Shown: positions 18,177-28,035 of the stretch, one piece after another
How positions within the stretch are numbered: the first letter of the stretch is position 1
Layout: each line of letters opens with the position of its first letter
NCBI RefSeq assembly: GCF_017908035.1
Contig: NZ_JAEQMU010000001.1
Location: 2,294,001 to 2,358,000, forward strand
DNA length: 64,000 bases
Origin: Sphingobacterium tabacisoli
GTDB lineage: Bacteria; Bacteroidota; Bacteroidia; Sphingobacteriales; Sphingobacteriaceae
Reading direction: 5' to 3'
Made by a program: the position numbers and the translations under genes
The notes under the pieces: model-generated
What the model saw: the letters and a program-made list of their open reading frames with translations, nothing else
Told to the model about the DNA's origin: nothing
The model's database searches: none

Positions 18177-19232
18177 ATGAGCAGCAATCCCTGGGAAATA
18201 AAAAAGATGGATAAATTCACATTACGCTTTAGGCCTTACACCCTAGAAATGCGTCATGTCTTTACCGTTGCTTCGTTCAGCCGAACCACCACGCCGGTGG
18301 TATTGACCGAAATCGAATATGAAGGTATCATTGGATATGGAGAGGCCAGTATGCCCCCATACTTAGGTGAATCTCAAGAAAGTGTATGTAACTTTCTTCG
18401 AAAAGTGGATTTAAGTCACTTTTCTTCCCCTTTTGAAACCGAAGAAATTCTTCACTATATTGATTTACTTCAAGAGAAGAATACAGCAGCAAAAGCAGCA
18501 CTTGATATTGCCCTCCATGATTTACTAGGCAAGCTGATGCAGCAGCCCTTCTACAAAATATGGGGACTGAATCCAGACCGTATCCCGCCCACCTCTTATA
18601 CTATAGGTATAGATAGTGAAGAGATGATCCGGAAGAAAGTCAAAGAAGCAGAACAGTTTAAAATTTTAAAAGTAAAGCTCGGATTGGATACCGATAAAAT
18701 GATTATCGACACCATTCGCTCAGTTACCGATGTACCGTTATGTGCGGATGTCAATCAGGGTTGGAAAAACAAGGAAGAAGCACTAGAAATGGCACATTGG
18801 CTACATGAACAAAATGTTGTGTTTCTGGAACAACCGATGCCCAAAGAGATGATTGATGAAAATGCCTGGTTGACAGCTCACTCCCCCATCCCTACTATCG
18901 CAGATGAAGGTTGCCAACGTCTGGTTGATGTTCCGAAATTAAAAGACGTGTATACAGGTATTAATATCAAACTGATGAAGTGTACGGGGATGCGTGAAGC
19001 CAAACAGATGGCCGAACTAGCCCGTGCCCTAGAGATGAAAGTGATGCTGGGTTGTATGACAGAGACATCTTGTGCAATATCTGCAGCCGCGCAGCTCGCA
19101 CCTTTGGTGGATTGGGCCGATCTAGATGGAGCACTACTCATCGGAAATGATATTTACGATGGAATGACGGTACACGATGGACAGTGTATACTACCCAATC
19201 GACCGGGGATAGGTGTGATAAAAAGCTCCTAA
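18177..19232 (+). CDS. Dipeptide epimerase (L-Ala-D/L-Glu epimerase-like), enolase superfamily
   Basis: 351 residues. Enolase-superfamily landmarks are visible: KVK at 165-167 (acid/base lysine), metal ligands D191 (CADVNQGW), E218 (LEQPM) and D243 (IADEGC), and the second lysine in NIKLMK (263-268). This matches L-Ala-D/L-Glu epimerases, which convert the murein dipeptide to a form usable as a nutrient. It lies 41 bases after the NlpC/P60 gene. The ATG at 18177 gives an N-terminal tail absent from many homologues; the ATG at 18207 (MDKFTLRF) is an equally good start. Substrate breadth is not determined. Confidence 0.87.
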   Translation: MSSNPWEIKKMDKFTLRFRPYTLEMRHVFTVASFSRTTTPVVLTEIEYEGIIGYGEASMPPYLGESQESVCNFLRKVDLSHFSSPFETEEILHYIDLLQEKNTAAKAALDIALHDLLGKLMQQPFYKIWGLNPDRIPPTSYTIGIDSEEMIRKKVKEAEQFKILKVKLGLDTDKMIIDTIRSVTDVPLCADVNQGWKNKEEALEMAHWLHEQNVVFLEQPMPKEMIDENAWLTAHSPIPTIADEGCQRLVDVPKLKDVYTGINIKLMKCTGMREAKQMAELARALEMKVMLGCMTETSCAISAAAQLAPLVDWADLDGALLIGNDIYDGMTVHDGQCILPNRPGIGVIKSS

Positions 19233-19248
19233 ATAGCATAAAAAAAAT

Positions 19249-19271
19249 CTCCGGTCGCAAACCGACCGGAG
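19249..19271. other. GC-rich hairpin between the epimerase gene and susC
   Basis: A perfect 9-bp stem (CTCCGGTCG / CGACCGGAG) with a 5-base loop. The A-run lies on its 5' side (19241-19247) and no T-run follows on the plus strand. It is therefore a poor terminator for the upstream genes and may partially separate or stabilise the transcript between the enzymes and the transport pair. Confidence 0.6.
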
Positions 19272-19315
19272 TACCAAAATAAACTTAATAATTATAAACT
19301 AAACAAACCTTATTC

Positions 19316-22300
19316 ATGAAAAATCATCTACTCACCGCACTATGTGTGATGGCGAGCGCTGGTTTACAGGTCGTAAACGCGCAGCAAGTTTCAATTGCTG
19401 GGAAGGTTACCGATCAGAATGGAGCTCCGCTATCCGGAGTTACAATCGCGATCAAAGGTACATCTAATGCTGCGTCCACAAATTCCAGTGGACTCTTCAC
19501 CCTCAATGCAGACCAAAACTCGACTTTAGTCGTTTCAGCAGTTGGTTATGTCTCTCAAGAAATCCCAGTAAAAGGTCGTAAGACAATTAGTGTAACCTTA
19601 GCATCCGGAGAAAAGGATATTGAAGAAGTTGTAGTGACAGCACTAGGTATTCAAAGATCTCAGAAATCATTAGGATATTCGACCCAAAAAATTGGAGGAG
19701 ATGATCTTACCTTTACGAAAGAGAACAATGTTTTAGGTTCTCTTGCAGGAAAAGTGGCCGGAGCACAAGTCACAGGTTCTTCTGGGGCGAATCTAGGCGG
19801 AACGCAAAAGATTAAATTAAGAGGAATCAATTCGGTTACAGGAGGAGGTCAACCACTAATGGTGATCGATGGCACTCCTATTTCTAATGCTAATTTTAGT
19901 TCTAGCACAGGCAACGGCGTAGATTTAGGCAATGTCGGTCAAGATGTGAATCCAGAGGATATCGAAAGTATAAATATCCTAAAAGGACCAACAGCATCAG
20001 CCCTCTATGGAATCCGTGGTCAATATGGAGTAATCATGATCACGACAAAAAAAGGAAAGAAAGGCCCTAAATCGATTGCAATCGACTTAAACTCTGCTAC
20101 TTCATTTGAACAAGTAGGCAACTTTATGCCTCTTCAAAACACATATGGAGTGGGGAATAATCAAACGTTTCTGAAACTAGCATCGGGAGAGTTATATATT
20201 AATGGTAATGACGAGTCTTGGGGACCGAAAATGGACGGTACTCCTGTTCGTATGTATTACAGTTTCTACCAGCAAGATCCTGACTATGGAAAAGCAACTC
20301 CTTTTGTCCCGCAACCGAACAATATCAAGGATTTTTTCAATACCGGAATCAGTACGAACAATGGCCTAACCATAAGTGGTGGTGCCGAAAATAGCGCTAT
20401 TCGGTTCTCGTACAATAATGCATATATAAAGGGGACTTATCCGAACACTTGGTTAAAAAGGAATAATTTCGCTATAAATGGTTCTTTGGATATCACAGAA
20501 AAACTTAGCGCTTCAGCTAATATTAACTATGCCAACAATAATGGCCAAAGACCTACACAAGGCTATCAAGGGTCATTTACAGGTGCCACACAATGGTTCC
20601 AAAGAAATATAGACATCAATAGATTACGTAACTATAAATACGCTGACGGAACAATCCTTAACTGGAACGTAAACCCTAATACAACATCCGAGTTAATGGT
20701 TAATAATACACCCTCAGACTGGAATAACCCTTTCTTTGATGCGTATGAAAATCTAAACAATGACTCTAGAGATCGTTTTTTTGGAGATATCGGTGTAACC
20801 TATAAAGTAATGTCTAACTTAAAACTATCTGGTTTCATAAGAAAAGATCAATTTACACAGAATGTGAATCAGAAACTGGCTATTGGAGGTCGATCGCAAA
20901 CAGGAGTAGGGACATTCAATTCAGATCAAGGATATAGAGTAGCAAAATTCTAAAATGATGAAAGCAATTACGAATTCTTAGCACAATATGATAAAGCTTG
21001 GGAAGACTTCACACTGAATGCCAATCTTGGCGGTAATATATATATTCGAAAGTATGACTATTTGAACCAACGTACACAAGGAGGTCTCAGTTCGATTGGG
21101 TTTTATAACATTGAGGCTTCAATTGACAGACCTATTGCGGAATCCTACAAGTCAGAAGAGCAGACTAGATCAGCTTATATCATGACATCCTTAGGCTATA
21201 AGGACACTTATTTTGTCGATGGCTCATTTCGTAGAGATATTTCGTCGACATTACCTAAAGATAATAATGCATACAATTACTCCTCCATATCAGGGTCATT
21301 TGTATTTAGTAATTTAATCGAATCCCCTGTATTAAACTTTGGTAAGTTAAGAGCTTCATACGCAGTGGCAGGCTCATCGGTGCCCCCCTACTCCAGTCTT
21401 ATGAATTACGAAATTGGAACGGTATACAAGGGAGCAACTGGATCAATAAACACCCTCTTTGTACCTGATGTACTAAATAACCCGGCTCTTAAACCATCTT
21501 TTGCTAATTCATTTGAAATTGGTACAGATTTAAAGTTTTTCAAGAGTAGATTAGGATTAGATTTTACTTATTATCAACAACGCAATAAAGACCAAGTGAT
21601 TGGCCTATCGTCTTCTGTAGCCACAGGTTACTCAAGCTTTAGAGTCAATGCTGGAGATATTGAAAACAGTGGAATTGAACTATCCTTAACAGCCATTCCG
21701 GTACAGACAAGCAATTTTTCTTGGACTACTACTTTAAACGGCGCTAAAAACAACAGCAAAATCCACGAACTCATCCCTGGTATAGATGCGTATCAATTAG
21801 ACAACAATACATATTCAAGTCAGACCGTATACCTTTATGCCAATAAAGGTGCTGCTTTTGGTTCTTTAGTGGGGCCTGGATACAAGCGAGATGAAGCAAC
21901 TGGAAAAATATTATTAGACAATGCAAATTTACCGATCCAAGAGCTCAACAAAGATTTCGGATCAGTAATCCCCGAATTTACAGGTGGTTTTATAAACAGT
22001 TTTAGATACAAAAATATAGACTTTAATGCTATGATCGATTTTCAATCCGGCGGTAAGTTTTTTAGTTGGTCCAAAATGTTAGCCGTAAAATCTGGTCAAG
22101 CAGCAGAAACGGCCGCACTTAATAGTAATGGAAAAAATGTTCGCGATCCACTAGCTGATGGTGGTGGTTTTGAAATAAATGGTATTTCAGAAGCTACAGG
22201 TCAAGAAGTTAATGCCTTCATCGATGCTAGAACTTACTTTAGAAATCAAATAGGAACTCGTATTTATGAAGAATGGCTATACGATGCTTCCTACATTAAG

Positions 22301-22534
22301 TTAAGAGAAGTAAGTCTAGGGTACACATTCAATCAAGACCAGTTAGGAAAAACCCCTTTTAAATCGATACGTATAGCTGCAATTGCACGCAATCCGTGGA
22401 TGATTTGGCAAAAAGCACCAAAAGGTATTGATCCTTCTGAGCTATCTGCAGGGAGTGCTAACATCAGCTGGATAGAAAAAGGTGAGCTACAGACAGTACG
22501 CTCCTATGGTTTTAATCTAAGTGTCAAGTTTTAA
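19316..22534 (+). pseudogene. SusC/RagA-family TonB-linked outer-membrane transporter, interrupted by one in-frame stop
   Basis: A complete SusC-like reading frame of 1072 codons is broken by TAA at 20951-20953 (codon 546). The sequence on both sides stays in the same frame and reads as one protein: GYRVAKF, stop, NDESNYEFLAQYDKAWEDF. The first half (19316-20953) has a signal peptide (about 1-22), a carboxypeptidase-regulatory-like domain (VSIAGKVTDQNGAPLSGVTI), the TonB-box region (EEVVVTALGIQRS) and the plug (LRGINSVTGGGQPLMVIDG). The second half (20954-22534) is the barrel, ending in GFNLSVKF. No other damage is seen, so it is either a recent nonsense mutation or a sequence error. SusD follows at once. 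Confidence 0.85.
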
Positions 22535-22546
22535 AAATTGAAAGTC

Positions 22547-23986
22547 ATGAGAAAACATAATATATTTAGGTATCTATGGTTAGCTATCTGTCCGATAGCA
22601 ATCCTATCATCTTGCACTAAATTTGCTGATTCATACTATGAGGATCCAAACAGGCCAAGCAAAGCTTCAGGAACTCAACTCATAGCAAACGCTCAAATGT
22701 ATTTATCAAGCGTGAGCTCTAGTGCGTATGGTGTACATTATCCACAGTACTTAAGCTTAACGACTTATACTGATAATACGCGATTCATAGCTACCAATCT
22801 CAATTTTTCTACGTGGTACATTGGTCCTCTAATGAACTTGGAAAGTGTACTTCAAAATGAAAAGGAGTTAAATGCAAATGAAGGTCCTGTCGCTAACCAA
22901 ATTGCTGTAGCAAAAATACTGAAGGCTTTCTTCCTATGGCATGTCACCGACCGTTGGGGAGATATTCCAATGAGTGAAGCTTTTAAAGGCATAGATCTAC
23001 CTAACCCTAAGTACGATAGACAAGAAGACATCTATAATGCACTATTCATCCTTCTCGATGAAGCTAACAACAGCGTTGTTTCAGCTAATGGGAATATCAA
23101 AAACGACATCATCTACAAAGGTAACATGGCGCAATGGAAGAAACTAGGCAACTCTATACATATGCTAATGGCCCTAAGGCTCTCTAAAGTAAACCCAGAG
23201 AAAGGTAAAGCCGAGTTTATAAAGGCAATGAATGCCGGTATAATGACATCAAACAATGACAACCTATCCTATCCACATCTGGCAGAAGCTGCTAATGAAA
23301 ACTTTTGGTATAATTCATTTACAGTACAAAAAAGAAATTGGTATGCATTAAGTGAAGTATTAGTTAATCATATGTTACCTTACAATGACCCTCGTCTTTC
23401 AGTTTATGGAGACAAAAACAGCTCAGGTAGTTATGCTGGATTGGAGTTTGGGAAGTTGGTTCCAAATCCAGATGTTGATATACCGAAAATATCCTTGTTC
23501 GGAAGTACAATAAGAAAACAGGATTCACCTGTACATTTGATAACTTATCCCCAGTTATTATTTGCCCAAGCTGAAGCAGCAAAATTAGGTTGGATCAGTG
23601 GAGGTGACGGTCAAGCAAAAACTTTTTACGAAGATGCTATTAAACAATCAATTGCACAATGGACTGGAGGAACTTCTAATGTAGCCACCTACTTAGCAAA
23701 TGCAGACATTACATATGATGCTAATAAAGCAATAGAGCAGATTGCTACACAACGCTGGATTCACTTATTTCCATATGGATACGAAGGTTGGGCTGAATGG
23801 AGAAGAACAGGCTTTCCTAACTTAACTGTTGCATCTGATATCAACGGTGGCCAAGTACCAAGGCGAGAAGGTTATCCAACGCAGGAAGCATCAAATAATA
23901 AAATAAATTATGAAGCAGCTGTAAAGGCTTTCCCTTACGGAGGAACTGATGGATTAAACACTAGAGTATGGTGGGATAAACCATAA
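22547..23986 (+). CDS. SusD/RagB-family outer-membrane lipoprotein
   Basis: About 479 residues. A lipoprotein signal (LAICPIAILSSC) precedes a mature protein of the SusD-like_2 type, with the helical TPR-like core and motifs FFLWHVTDRWGDIPMSEAF near residue 130 and YPQLLFAQAEAAKLGW near 340. SusD proteins cap the SusC transporter and bind the ligand at the surface. I chose the ATG at 22547; a TTG at 22538 is in frame but less likely. It starts 12 bases after the SusC frame ends. Its position after murein-peptide enzymes suggests a muropeptide or related oligopeptide ligand. Confidence 0.88.
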   Translation: MRKHNIFRYLWLAICPIAILSSCTKFADSYYEDPNRPSKASGTQLIANAQMYLSSVSSSAYGVHYPQYLSLTTYTDNTRFIATNLNFSTWYIGPLMNLESVLQNEKELNANEGPVANQIAVAKILKAFFLWHVTDRWGDIPMSEAFKGIDLPNPKYDRQEDIYNALFILLDEANNSVVSANGNIKNDIIYKGNMAQWKKLGNSIHMLMALRLSKVNPEKGKAEFIKAMNAGIMTSNNDNLSYPHLAEAANENFWYNSFTVQKRNWYALSEVLVNHMLPYNDPRLSVYGDKNSSGSYAGLEFGKLVPNPDVDIPKISLFGSTIRKQDSPVHLITYPQLLFAQAEAAKLGWISGGDGQAKTFYEDAIKQSIAQWTGGTSNVATYLANADITYDANKAIEQIATQRWIHLFPYGYEGWAEWRRTGFPNLTVASDINGGQVPRREGYPTQEASNNKINYEAAVKAFPYGGTDGLNTRVWWDKP

Positions 23987-24002
23987 AACTATATTCCTAT
24001 GT

Positions 24003-24033
24003 AAACGGGACGATAGCAATATCGTCCCGTTTT
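24003..24033. terminator. Bidirectional terminator after susD
   Basis: Stem AAACGGGACGATA / TATCGTCCCGTTT between the convergent susD and SDR genes. Confidence 0.8.
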
Positions 24034-24040
24034 AATAAAG

Positions 24041-24829
24041 CTAGAACAAAGTCTTCGCAATCCCTCCATCAAGTGGAATCGCTGCTCCAGTCAAAAATGC
24101 AGCATAATCAGATGCTAAAAATGCAGTCAGATAACCATACTCCTTCGGATCTCCCAACCTATTGACTGGTACTGAAGAAACTCGTTGTTTCTTGACATCT
24201 GCTACATCTACACCTACAGATTTAGCTTGGTTCTCCATTAGACTATTCAATCGATCGGTATCAAAATAGCCCGTCATAATCGAGTTTACGGTAATCCCGT
24301 ACGCAGCCACAGCATTGGATAAGCTCTTACTCCAAGACACCAAAGCCGTTCGCATAGTATTAGATAGTACCAAGCTGTCCTGTGGCTCCTTAACAGTCAT
24401 CGACGACACATTGATGATACGTCCAAATCCCTGTGATTGCATATGAGGCAAAGCCAAACGGCTCGTAAATACAGCATTCTGAAACAACAATTCAAAAGCT
24501 TGTTGATAATCCGATTCTTCCTTATTCAATACATCTCCCGCCTGAGGGCCATTGGTATTATTAACCAAGATATCTACTTGATACCTCTTGAAATAATCAC
24601 TCACGTTACGTTTATGGGATTCATAATCATTAAAGTCTGTAACCAGATAACGGTGCTCTTGCCCGTGAGAGGAATCTAACTCTGATAATACAATGCTCAA
24701 TTTTTCTTCAGAACGGGCCATTAGTGTAATCTCCGCCCCACACTTTGCAAGCTCCATAGCGATCGCTCGACCAATTCCTGAAGAACTACCGCCTACTAAG
24801 GCCTTCTTTCCTTTTAATATTATTTCCAT
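24041..24829 (-). CDS. SDR-family oxidoreductase with atypical active site
   Basis: 262 residues with a Rossmann fold. The cofactor turn GGSSSGIG is at 13-20 and the catalytic serine region is INVSSM (139-144). The canonical Tyr-x3-Lys is absent: the expected positions read S156-NTM-R160 (LVLSNTMRTAL). This LSNxxR pattern occurs in a known subgroup of SDR proteins, often annotated 3-oxoacyl-ACP reductase-like, whose chemistry is unclear. It might still bind NAD(P), but classic ketoreductase activity is doubtful. The C-terminal GGIAKTLF is typical of the family. The gene is monocistronic. Confidence 0.85.
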   Translation of the reverse strand: MEIILKGKKALVGGSSSGIGRAIAMELAKCGAEITLMARSEEKLSIVLSELDSSHGQEHRYLVTDFNDYESHKRNVSDYFKRYQVDILVNNTNGPQAGDVLNKEESDYQQAFELLFQNAVFTSRLALPHMQSQGFGRIINVSSMTVKEPQDSLVLSNTMRTALVSWSKSLSNAVAAYGITVNSIMTGYFDTDRLNSLMENQAKSVGVDVADVKKQRVSSVPVNRLGDPKEYGYLTAFLASDYAAFLTGAAIPLDGGIAKTLF

Positions 24830-24931
24830 GTATATAGTTTAGGTATCTAAGAATAATATGTCATTCGATAGAATCACTACCAAACCTACTAAAATACCCC
24901 GAATATCGAACTAAAAATCAAGATAATCCAT

Positions 24932-25330
24932 TTAATCTCTCTTTGGATACCCCTCTTCGTCAAGGTCATCTCTATAATCCTCTTCATCTTTTGATATTTC
25001 CTTATCCAACTTAGATAGCTTAAAATTCTTTTTATCCGTAATCCGCATACCGGATCTTTCCAAATCCTCTTGCTTCAAATTATCTAAATTGGCATACTCT
25101 GATCCTACGAAAGGATTAGAAACATCATAAGTCGATAAATCCTCTTGAGCTCCTTGGCTCAAGGTATCGTAATCCGCCGGATGATCCCAATCCGGATCAT
25201 CATCATCTACGTCAAATCGATAACTTCCTTTTTCTTCATCGTAAGTCAAATCATTCACTTCTAGACCATCTTCTTGATCGTCATCCTCAATAAAATCATT
25301 TTCGGGATCGACATAATTAATAAACACCAT
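24932..25330 (-). CDS. Highly acidic hypothetical protein
   Basis: 132 residues, very rich in Asp and Glu (for example FDVDDDDPDWDHPADYD) and with no signal peptide, cysteine or membrane segment. It is probably largely disordered. I do not recognise a family. A similar acidic layout is seen in small Bacteroidota proteins of unknown role. The reading frame is long for such an acidic, low-complexity sequence and codon use looks normal, so I take it as a real gene. Confidence 0.6.
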   Translation of the reverse strand: MVFINYVDPENDFIEDDDQEDGLEVNDLTYDEEKGSYRFDVDDDDPDWDHPADYDTLSQGAQEDLSTYDVSNPFVGSEYANLDNLKQEDLERSGMRITDKKNFKLSKLDKEISKDEEDYRDDLDEEGYPKRD

Positions 25331-25518
25331 GATAACCTCCTTTTTAGCTTGTTAAAAAGACTCCATAATTCTAATAGATAAACAGTTTCTAGCGCATAAT
25401 GGTTTTCTACAAAAATTGAAAGATCATCTTTTCCTAACGGACTCCCCCTACTATATACTTTGAAATACAATTGGTTTTCTTTATATTTACATAACCACTT
25501 TTATAAACGATCACGATT

Positions 25519-25899
25519 ATGCAGACGAAAACCGAATTTTTGATTTGGGATAAAATTGTCAACAGCGCAAAACAACGCTTTGATTATGAACTTTATGCCA
25601 ACAAATTAAAAAGCTTAGACCCTGATATTTTTGACAAACTGGTTTTACATATTATAGTTGGCTTTGCCAGTGGTGAATGTCATGAGGCCATCTCAACCAA
25701 CTTACACAATGAGCTCCAACATATCGGAGTAGAGATTAGAGATCAGATCATTGATACTATTGTAGAGGATAAGCATGTTGTGTTCAGTGGTGAAATATAT
25801 GCAGCATATCTTACTTTTTCGATGCTAGAAGATGGACATAGTGAGATTGAAATCTTAGGCTATGTCACGGATCTGCTCGAAAGTCCGAAGGTACATTAA
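25519..25899 (+). CDS. Hypothetical protein, helical
   Basis: 126 residues, cytosolic, predicted mostly helical (KIVNSAKQRFDYELYANKLKSLDPDIFDKLVLHIIVGFASG). No signal peptide, metal motif or named domain is recognised. It is followed 52 bases later by a small membrane protein gene in the same direction. The frame has a protein-like composition and clear start and stop; function is unknown. Confidence 0.6.
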   Translation: MQTKTEFLIWDKIVNSAKQRFDYELYANKLKSLDPDIFDKLVLHIIVGFASGECHEAISTNLHNELQHIGVEIRDQIIDTIVEDKHVVFSGEIYAAYLTFSMLEDGHSEIEILGYVTDLLESPKVH

Positions 25900-25951
25900 A
25901 TCTAAAACAGAGTTCTACTGCCCAGCATCCACTTTTTATTATTAATTTCGA

Positions 25952-26311
25952 ATGATATTAACAATAAAAATGATGATCAATTACATCTATTTTGCTGCAT
26001 TCTGGGTCTGCCAGATAGTTGCCAGTATACTATTCAAATGGGGCGGGATAAATCCAAAGTACCATTGGCATGCCTTGATAATTGGAAATGTGATATTACT
26101 TTCCGCAAGTTGGTTTTTAATACAATTATTTAAAAACGTATCTCAGCCTATTGTAATAGCACTCTGTTCTGGAGGAACATTCATTACCGTACAACTCGCT
26201 ATGGCATTATACTTCAAAACTTCCATTTCCTGGATGCAAATATTAGGCATCTTTGTTATTGTAGTAGGTATGATCATGATTACTTTTGGAGATAAGAACC
26301 AAGTACTTTAA
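25952..26311 (+). CDS. Small four-helix membrane protein, SMR/EamA-like
   Basis: 119 residues, or 113 from the in-frame ATG at 25970, forming four membrane helices with very short tails. This is the size and fold of small multidrug resistance or half-EamA proteins. The first helix reads FWVCQIVASILFKWG. By eye it aligns with the EmrE segment AEVIGTTLMK, but the essential proton-coupling glutamate is replaced by glutamine. It may therefore be a divergent member, a lipid- or metabolite-exporting relative, or a heteromeric subunit. Function is not assignable. Confidence 0.65.
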   Translation: MILTIKMMINYIYFAAFWVCQIVASILFKWGGINPKYHWHALIIGNVILLSASWFLIQLFKNVSQPIVIALCSGGTFITVQLAMALYFKTSISWMQILGIFVIVVGMIMITFGDKNQVL

Positions 26312-26325
26312 TCGCCTTACCCCAT

Positions 26326-26361
26326 AAAAAAAGAGGCTCAGTTTACTGAGCCTCTTTTTTT
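26326..26361. terminator. Bidirectional terminator
   Basis: Stem AGAGGCTCAGT / ACTGAGCCTCT flanked by an A-run and a T-run. It touches the carA stop codon. Confidence 0.88.
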
Positions 26362-27460
26362 ATCCTTTTATCATGCTGATGAAATCATCGAATAAATAGC
26401 GAGAATCGTGTGGACCTGGAGACGATTCCGGGTGATACTGAACAGAAAAGGCTTTTTTACCTTTTACACGGATACCTTCGATAGAGTTATCGTTCAGATT
26501 GATATGCGTCACCTCTACATTATCCGAATTCTCAATATCTTCACGGACTACACCAAAACCGTGGTTTTGTGATGTTATTTCACATCTATTCGCAACAATA
26601 TTCTTTACTGGATGGTTAATACCGCGGTGTCCGTTAAACATCTTCTCGGTACGTATCCCATTTGCCAAAGCCAAGATCTGATGCCCCAAACATATACCAA
26701 ACATTGGCTTGTTTGCTGCCAAAATCTCCTGTACTGTAGTAATAGCGTAGTCCATAGCTGAAGGATCTCCAGGGCCGTTTGAAATAAAGTATCCGTCAGC
26801 ACCCCAGGCTTCCATTTCAGCAAAACTAGTTTTGGCAGGAAATACTTTGGCATACACCTGTCTTGCATCAAAGTTGCGAAGGATATTTTTCTTAATTCCT
26901 AAATCCAGAACAGCAACACGTGTACTTGCAGTCTCATCTCCATAAAAATAAGGCTCCTTTGTTGTGACCAATGAAGATAGTTCCAATCCCGCCATCGAAG
27001 GCACCTTCGCTAATTCTGCTTTAAGCGAATCTACATCAATGTTCTCTGAAGAAATAATAGCATTCATGGCGCCTTTATCTCGGATGTGTCGCACCAATGA
27101 ACGCGTATCAATATCTGAAATACCAACTAAATTCTGCGCTTCAAAATAAGTCTGTATAGACTCATCTGCCATTTTACGACTGTAATTGATATTATAATTC
27201 TTACAGACCAGTCCTGCAATTTGATTTTTATTGGATTCAGCATCGTCTTCATCGATACCATAATTACCAATATGGGAATTGGTCGTCACCATAATCTGTC
27301 CATAATACGACGGATCAGTGAATATTTCCTGATATCCCGTGGTTCCGGTATTGAAACAAATCTCTCCAGTAGTTGTACCAATTTTTCCGGCGGCCTTTCC
27401 GTGAAAAACTGTTCCATCTTCTAAAACTAAAATTGCGGGTAATTTACTGTAGCTGGTCAT
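26360..27460 (-). CDS. carA: Carbamoyl-phosphate synthase small subunit
   Basis: 366 residues. This glutaminase subunit supplies ammonia to CarB for carbamoyl phosphate, needed for pyrimidines and arginine. The class I amidotransferase triad is present: C257 (FGICLGHQ), H343 and E345 (QYHPES). The N-terminal CPSase domain (LVLEDGTVFHG, TGYQEIFTDPSY) is typical. carB is not in the window. The box TAAATTTG about 40 bases upstream on the minus strand fits the Bacteroidota -7 consensus. Confidence 0.95.
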   Translation of the reverse strand: MTSYSKLPAILVLEDGTVFHGKAAGKIGTTTGEICFNTGTTGYQEIFTDPSYYGQIMVTTNSHIGNYGIDEDDAESNKNQIAGLVCKNYNINYSRKMADESIQTYFEAQNLVGISDIDTRSLVRHIRDKGAMNAIISSENIDVDSLKAELAKVPSMAGLELSSLVTTKEPYFYGDETASTRVAVLDLGIKKNILRNFDARQVYAKVFPAKTSFAEMEAWGADGYFISNGPGDPSAMDYAITTVQEILAANKPMFGICLGHQILALANGIRTEKMFNGHRGINHPVKNIVANRCEITSQNHGFGVVREDIENSDNVEVTHINLNDNSIEGIRVKGKKAFSVQYHPESSPGPHDSRYLFDDFISMIKG

Positions 27461-27567
27461 TTTATATATTAAATACTAAATAATTTCAAATTTAGATCAG
27501 GTCTCCCTTCTCTTTGCTCGATTGATATGTAATCTTTCTGGACATCCCGAGATTAAATTTTGGACAT

Positions 27568-27587
27568 AAAAAAAGCCCAAATGGGCT
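27568..27587 (-). terminator. Terminator, minus strand, downstream of ywbE
   Basis: Short stem AGCCCA / TGGGCT with a seven-base T-run on the minus strand. Confidence 0.55.
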
Positions 27588-27727
27588 ATACGTATCAAAC
27601 TCGTGATATTTCAATGTAAACATTGAACAAAGTGTCCTTGGAAATCAAATCAAAAATATCAATTTTCACGAGGGACAAAGGTAGAAAGAAAACTAACAAG
27701 TCAAAAATAAAAATAAAAATATTATCC

Positions 27728-27931
27728 TTAATCCTCTTCTATGATCTCCTGTACACGTCCAATCTGTCCATCATCCAAACGCACCTTGATCCCACGGTGA
27801 TGAAACGGTGCGGAGGTTAACAAATCTTTCACAATCCCCTCAGTCAGAATTCCAGTACGTTGATCTTTCTTCAGCACAATATTCACCAACATACCAGGCT
27901 TGACATCCGCTCTTGTTTTTCCATTTTTCAT
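27728..27931 (-). CDS. YwbE-family protein (DUF2196)
   Basis: 67 residues. The pattern RxDVKPGMLVNIVLKKDQRTGILTEG, then HPRGIKVRL-like FHHRGIKVRLDDGQIGRVQEI, is that of the conserved small YwbE family. These are KOW-like, beta-rich proteins of unknown function found in many bacteria and archaea, and are sometimes suspected to bind nucleic acid. It ends 140 bases before a minus-strand terminator and is otherwise alone. Confidence 0.85.
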   Translation of the reverse strand: MKNGKTRADVKPGMLVNIVLKKDQRTGILTEGIVKDLLTSAPFHHRGIKVRLDDGQIGRVQEIIEED

Positions 27932-28035
27932 ATTTGCAAAGTTAGAAGTTTAAAGCAACTAATTCCTACTATCCAGTGTCAAATAATTCCTCCCTAAGCG
28001 AGAACAAATTATGTCAACATTAAATCAGATTCTGA

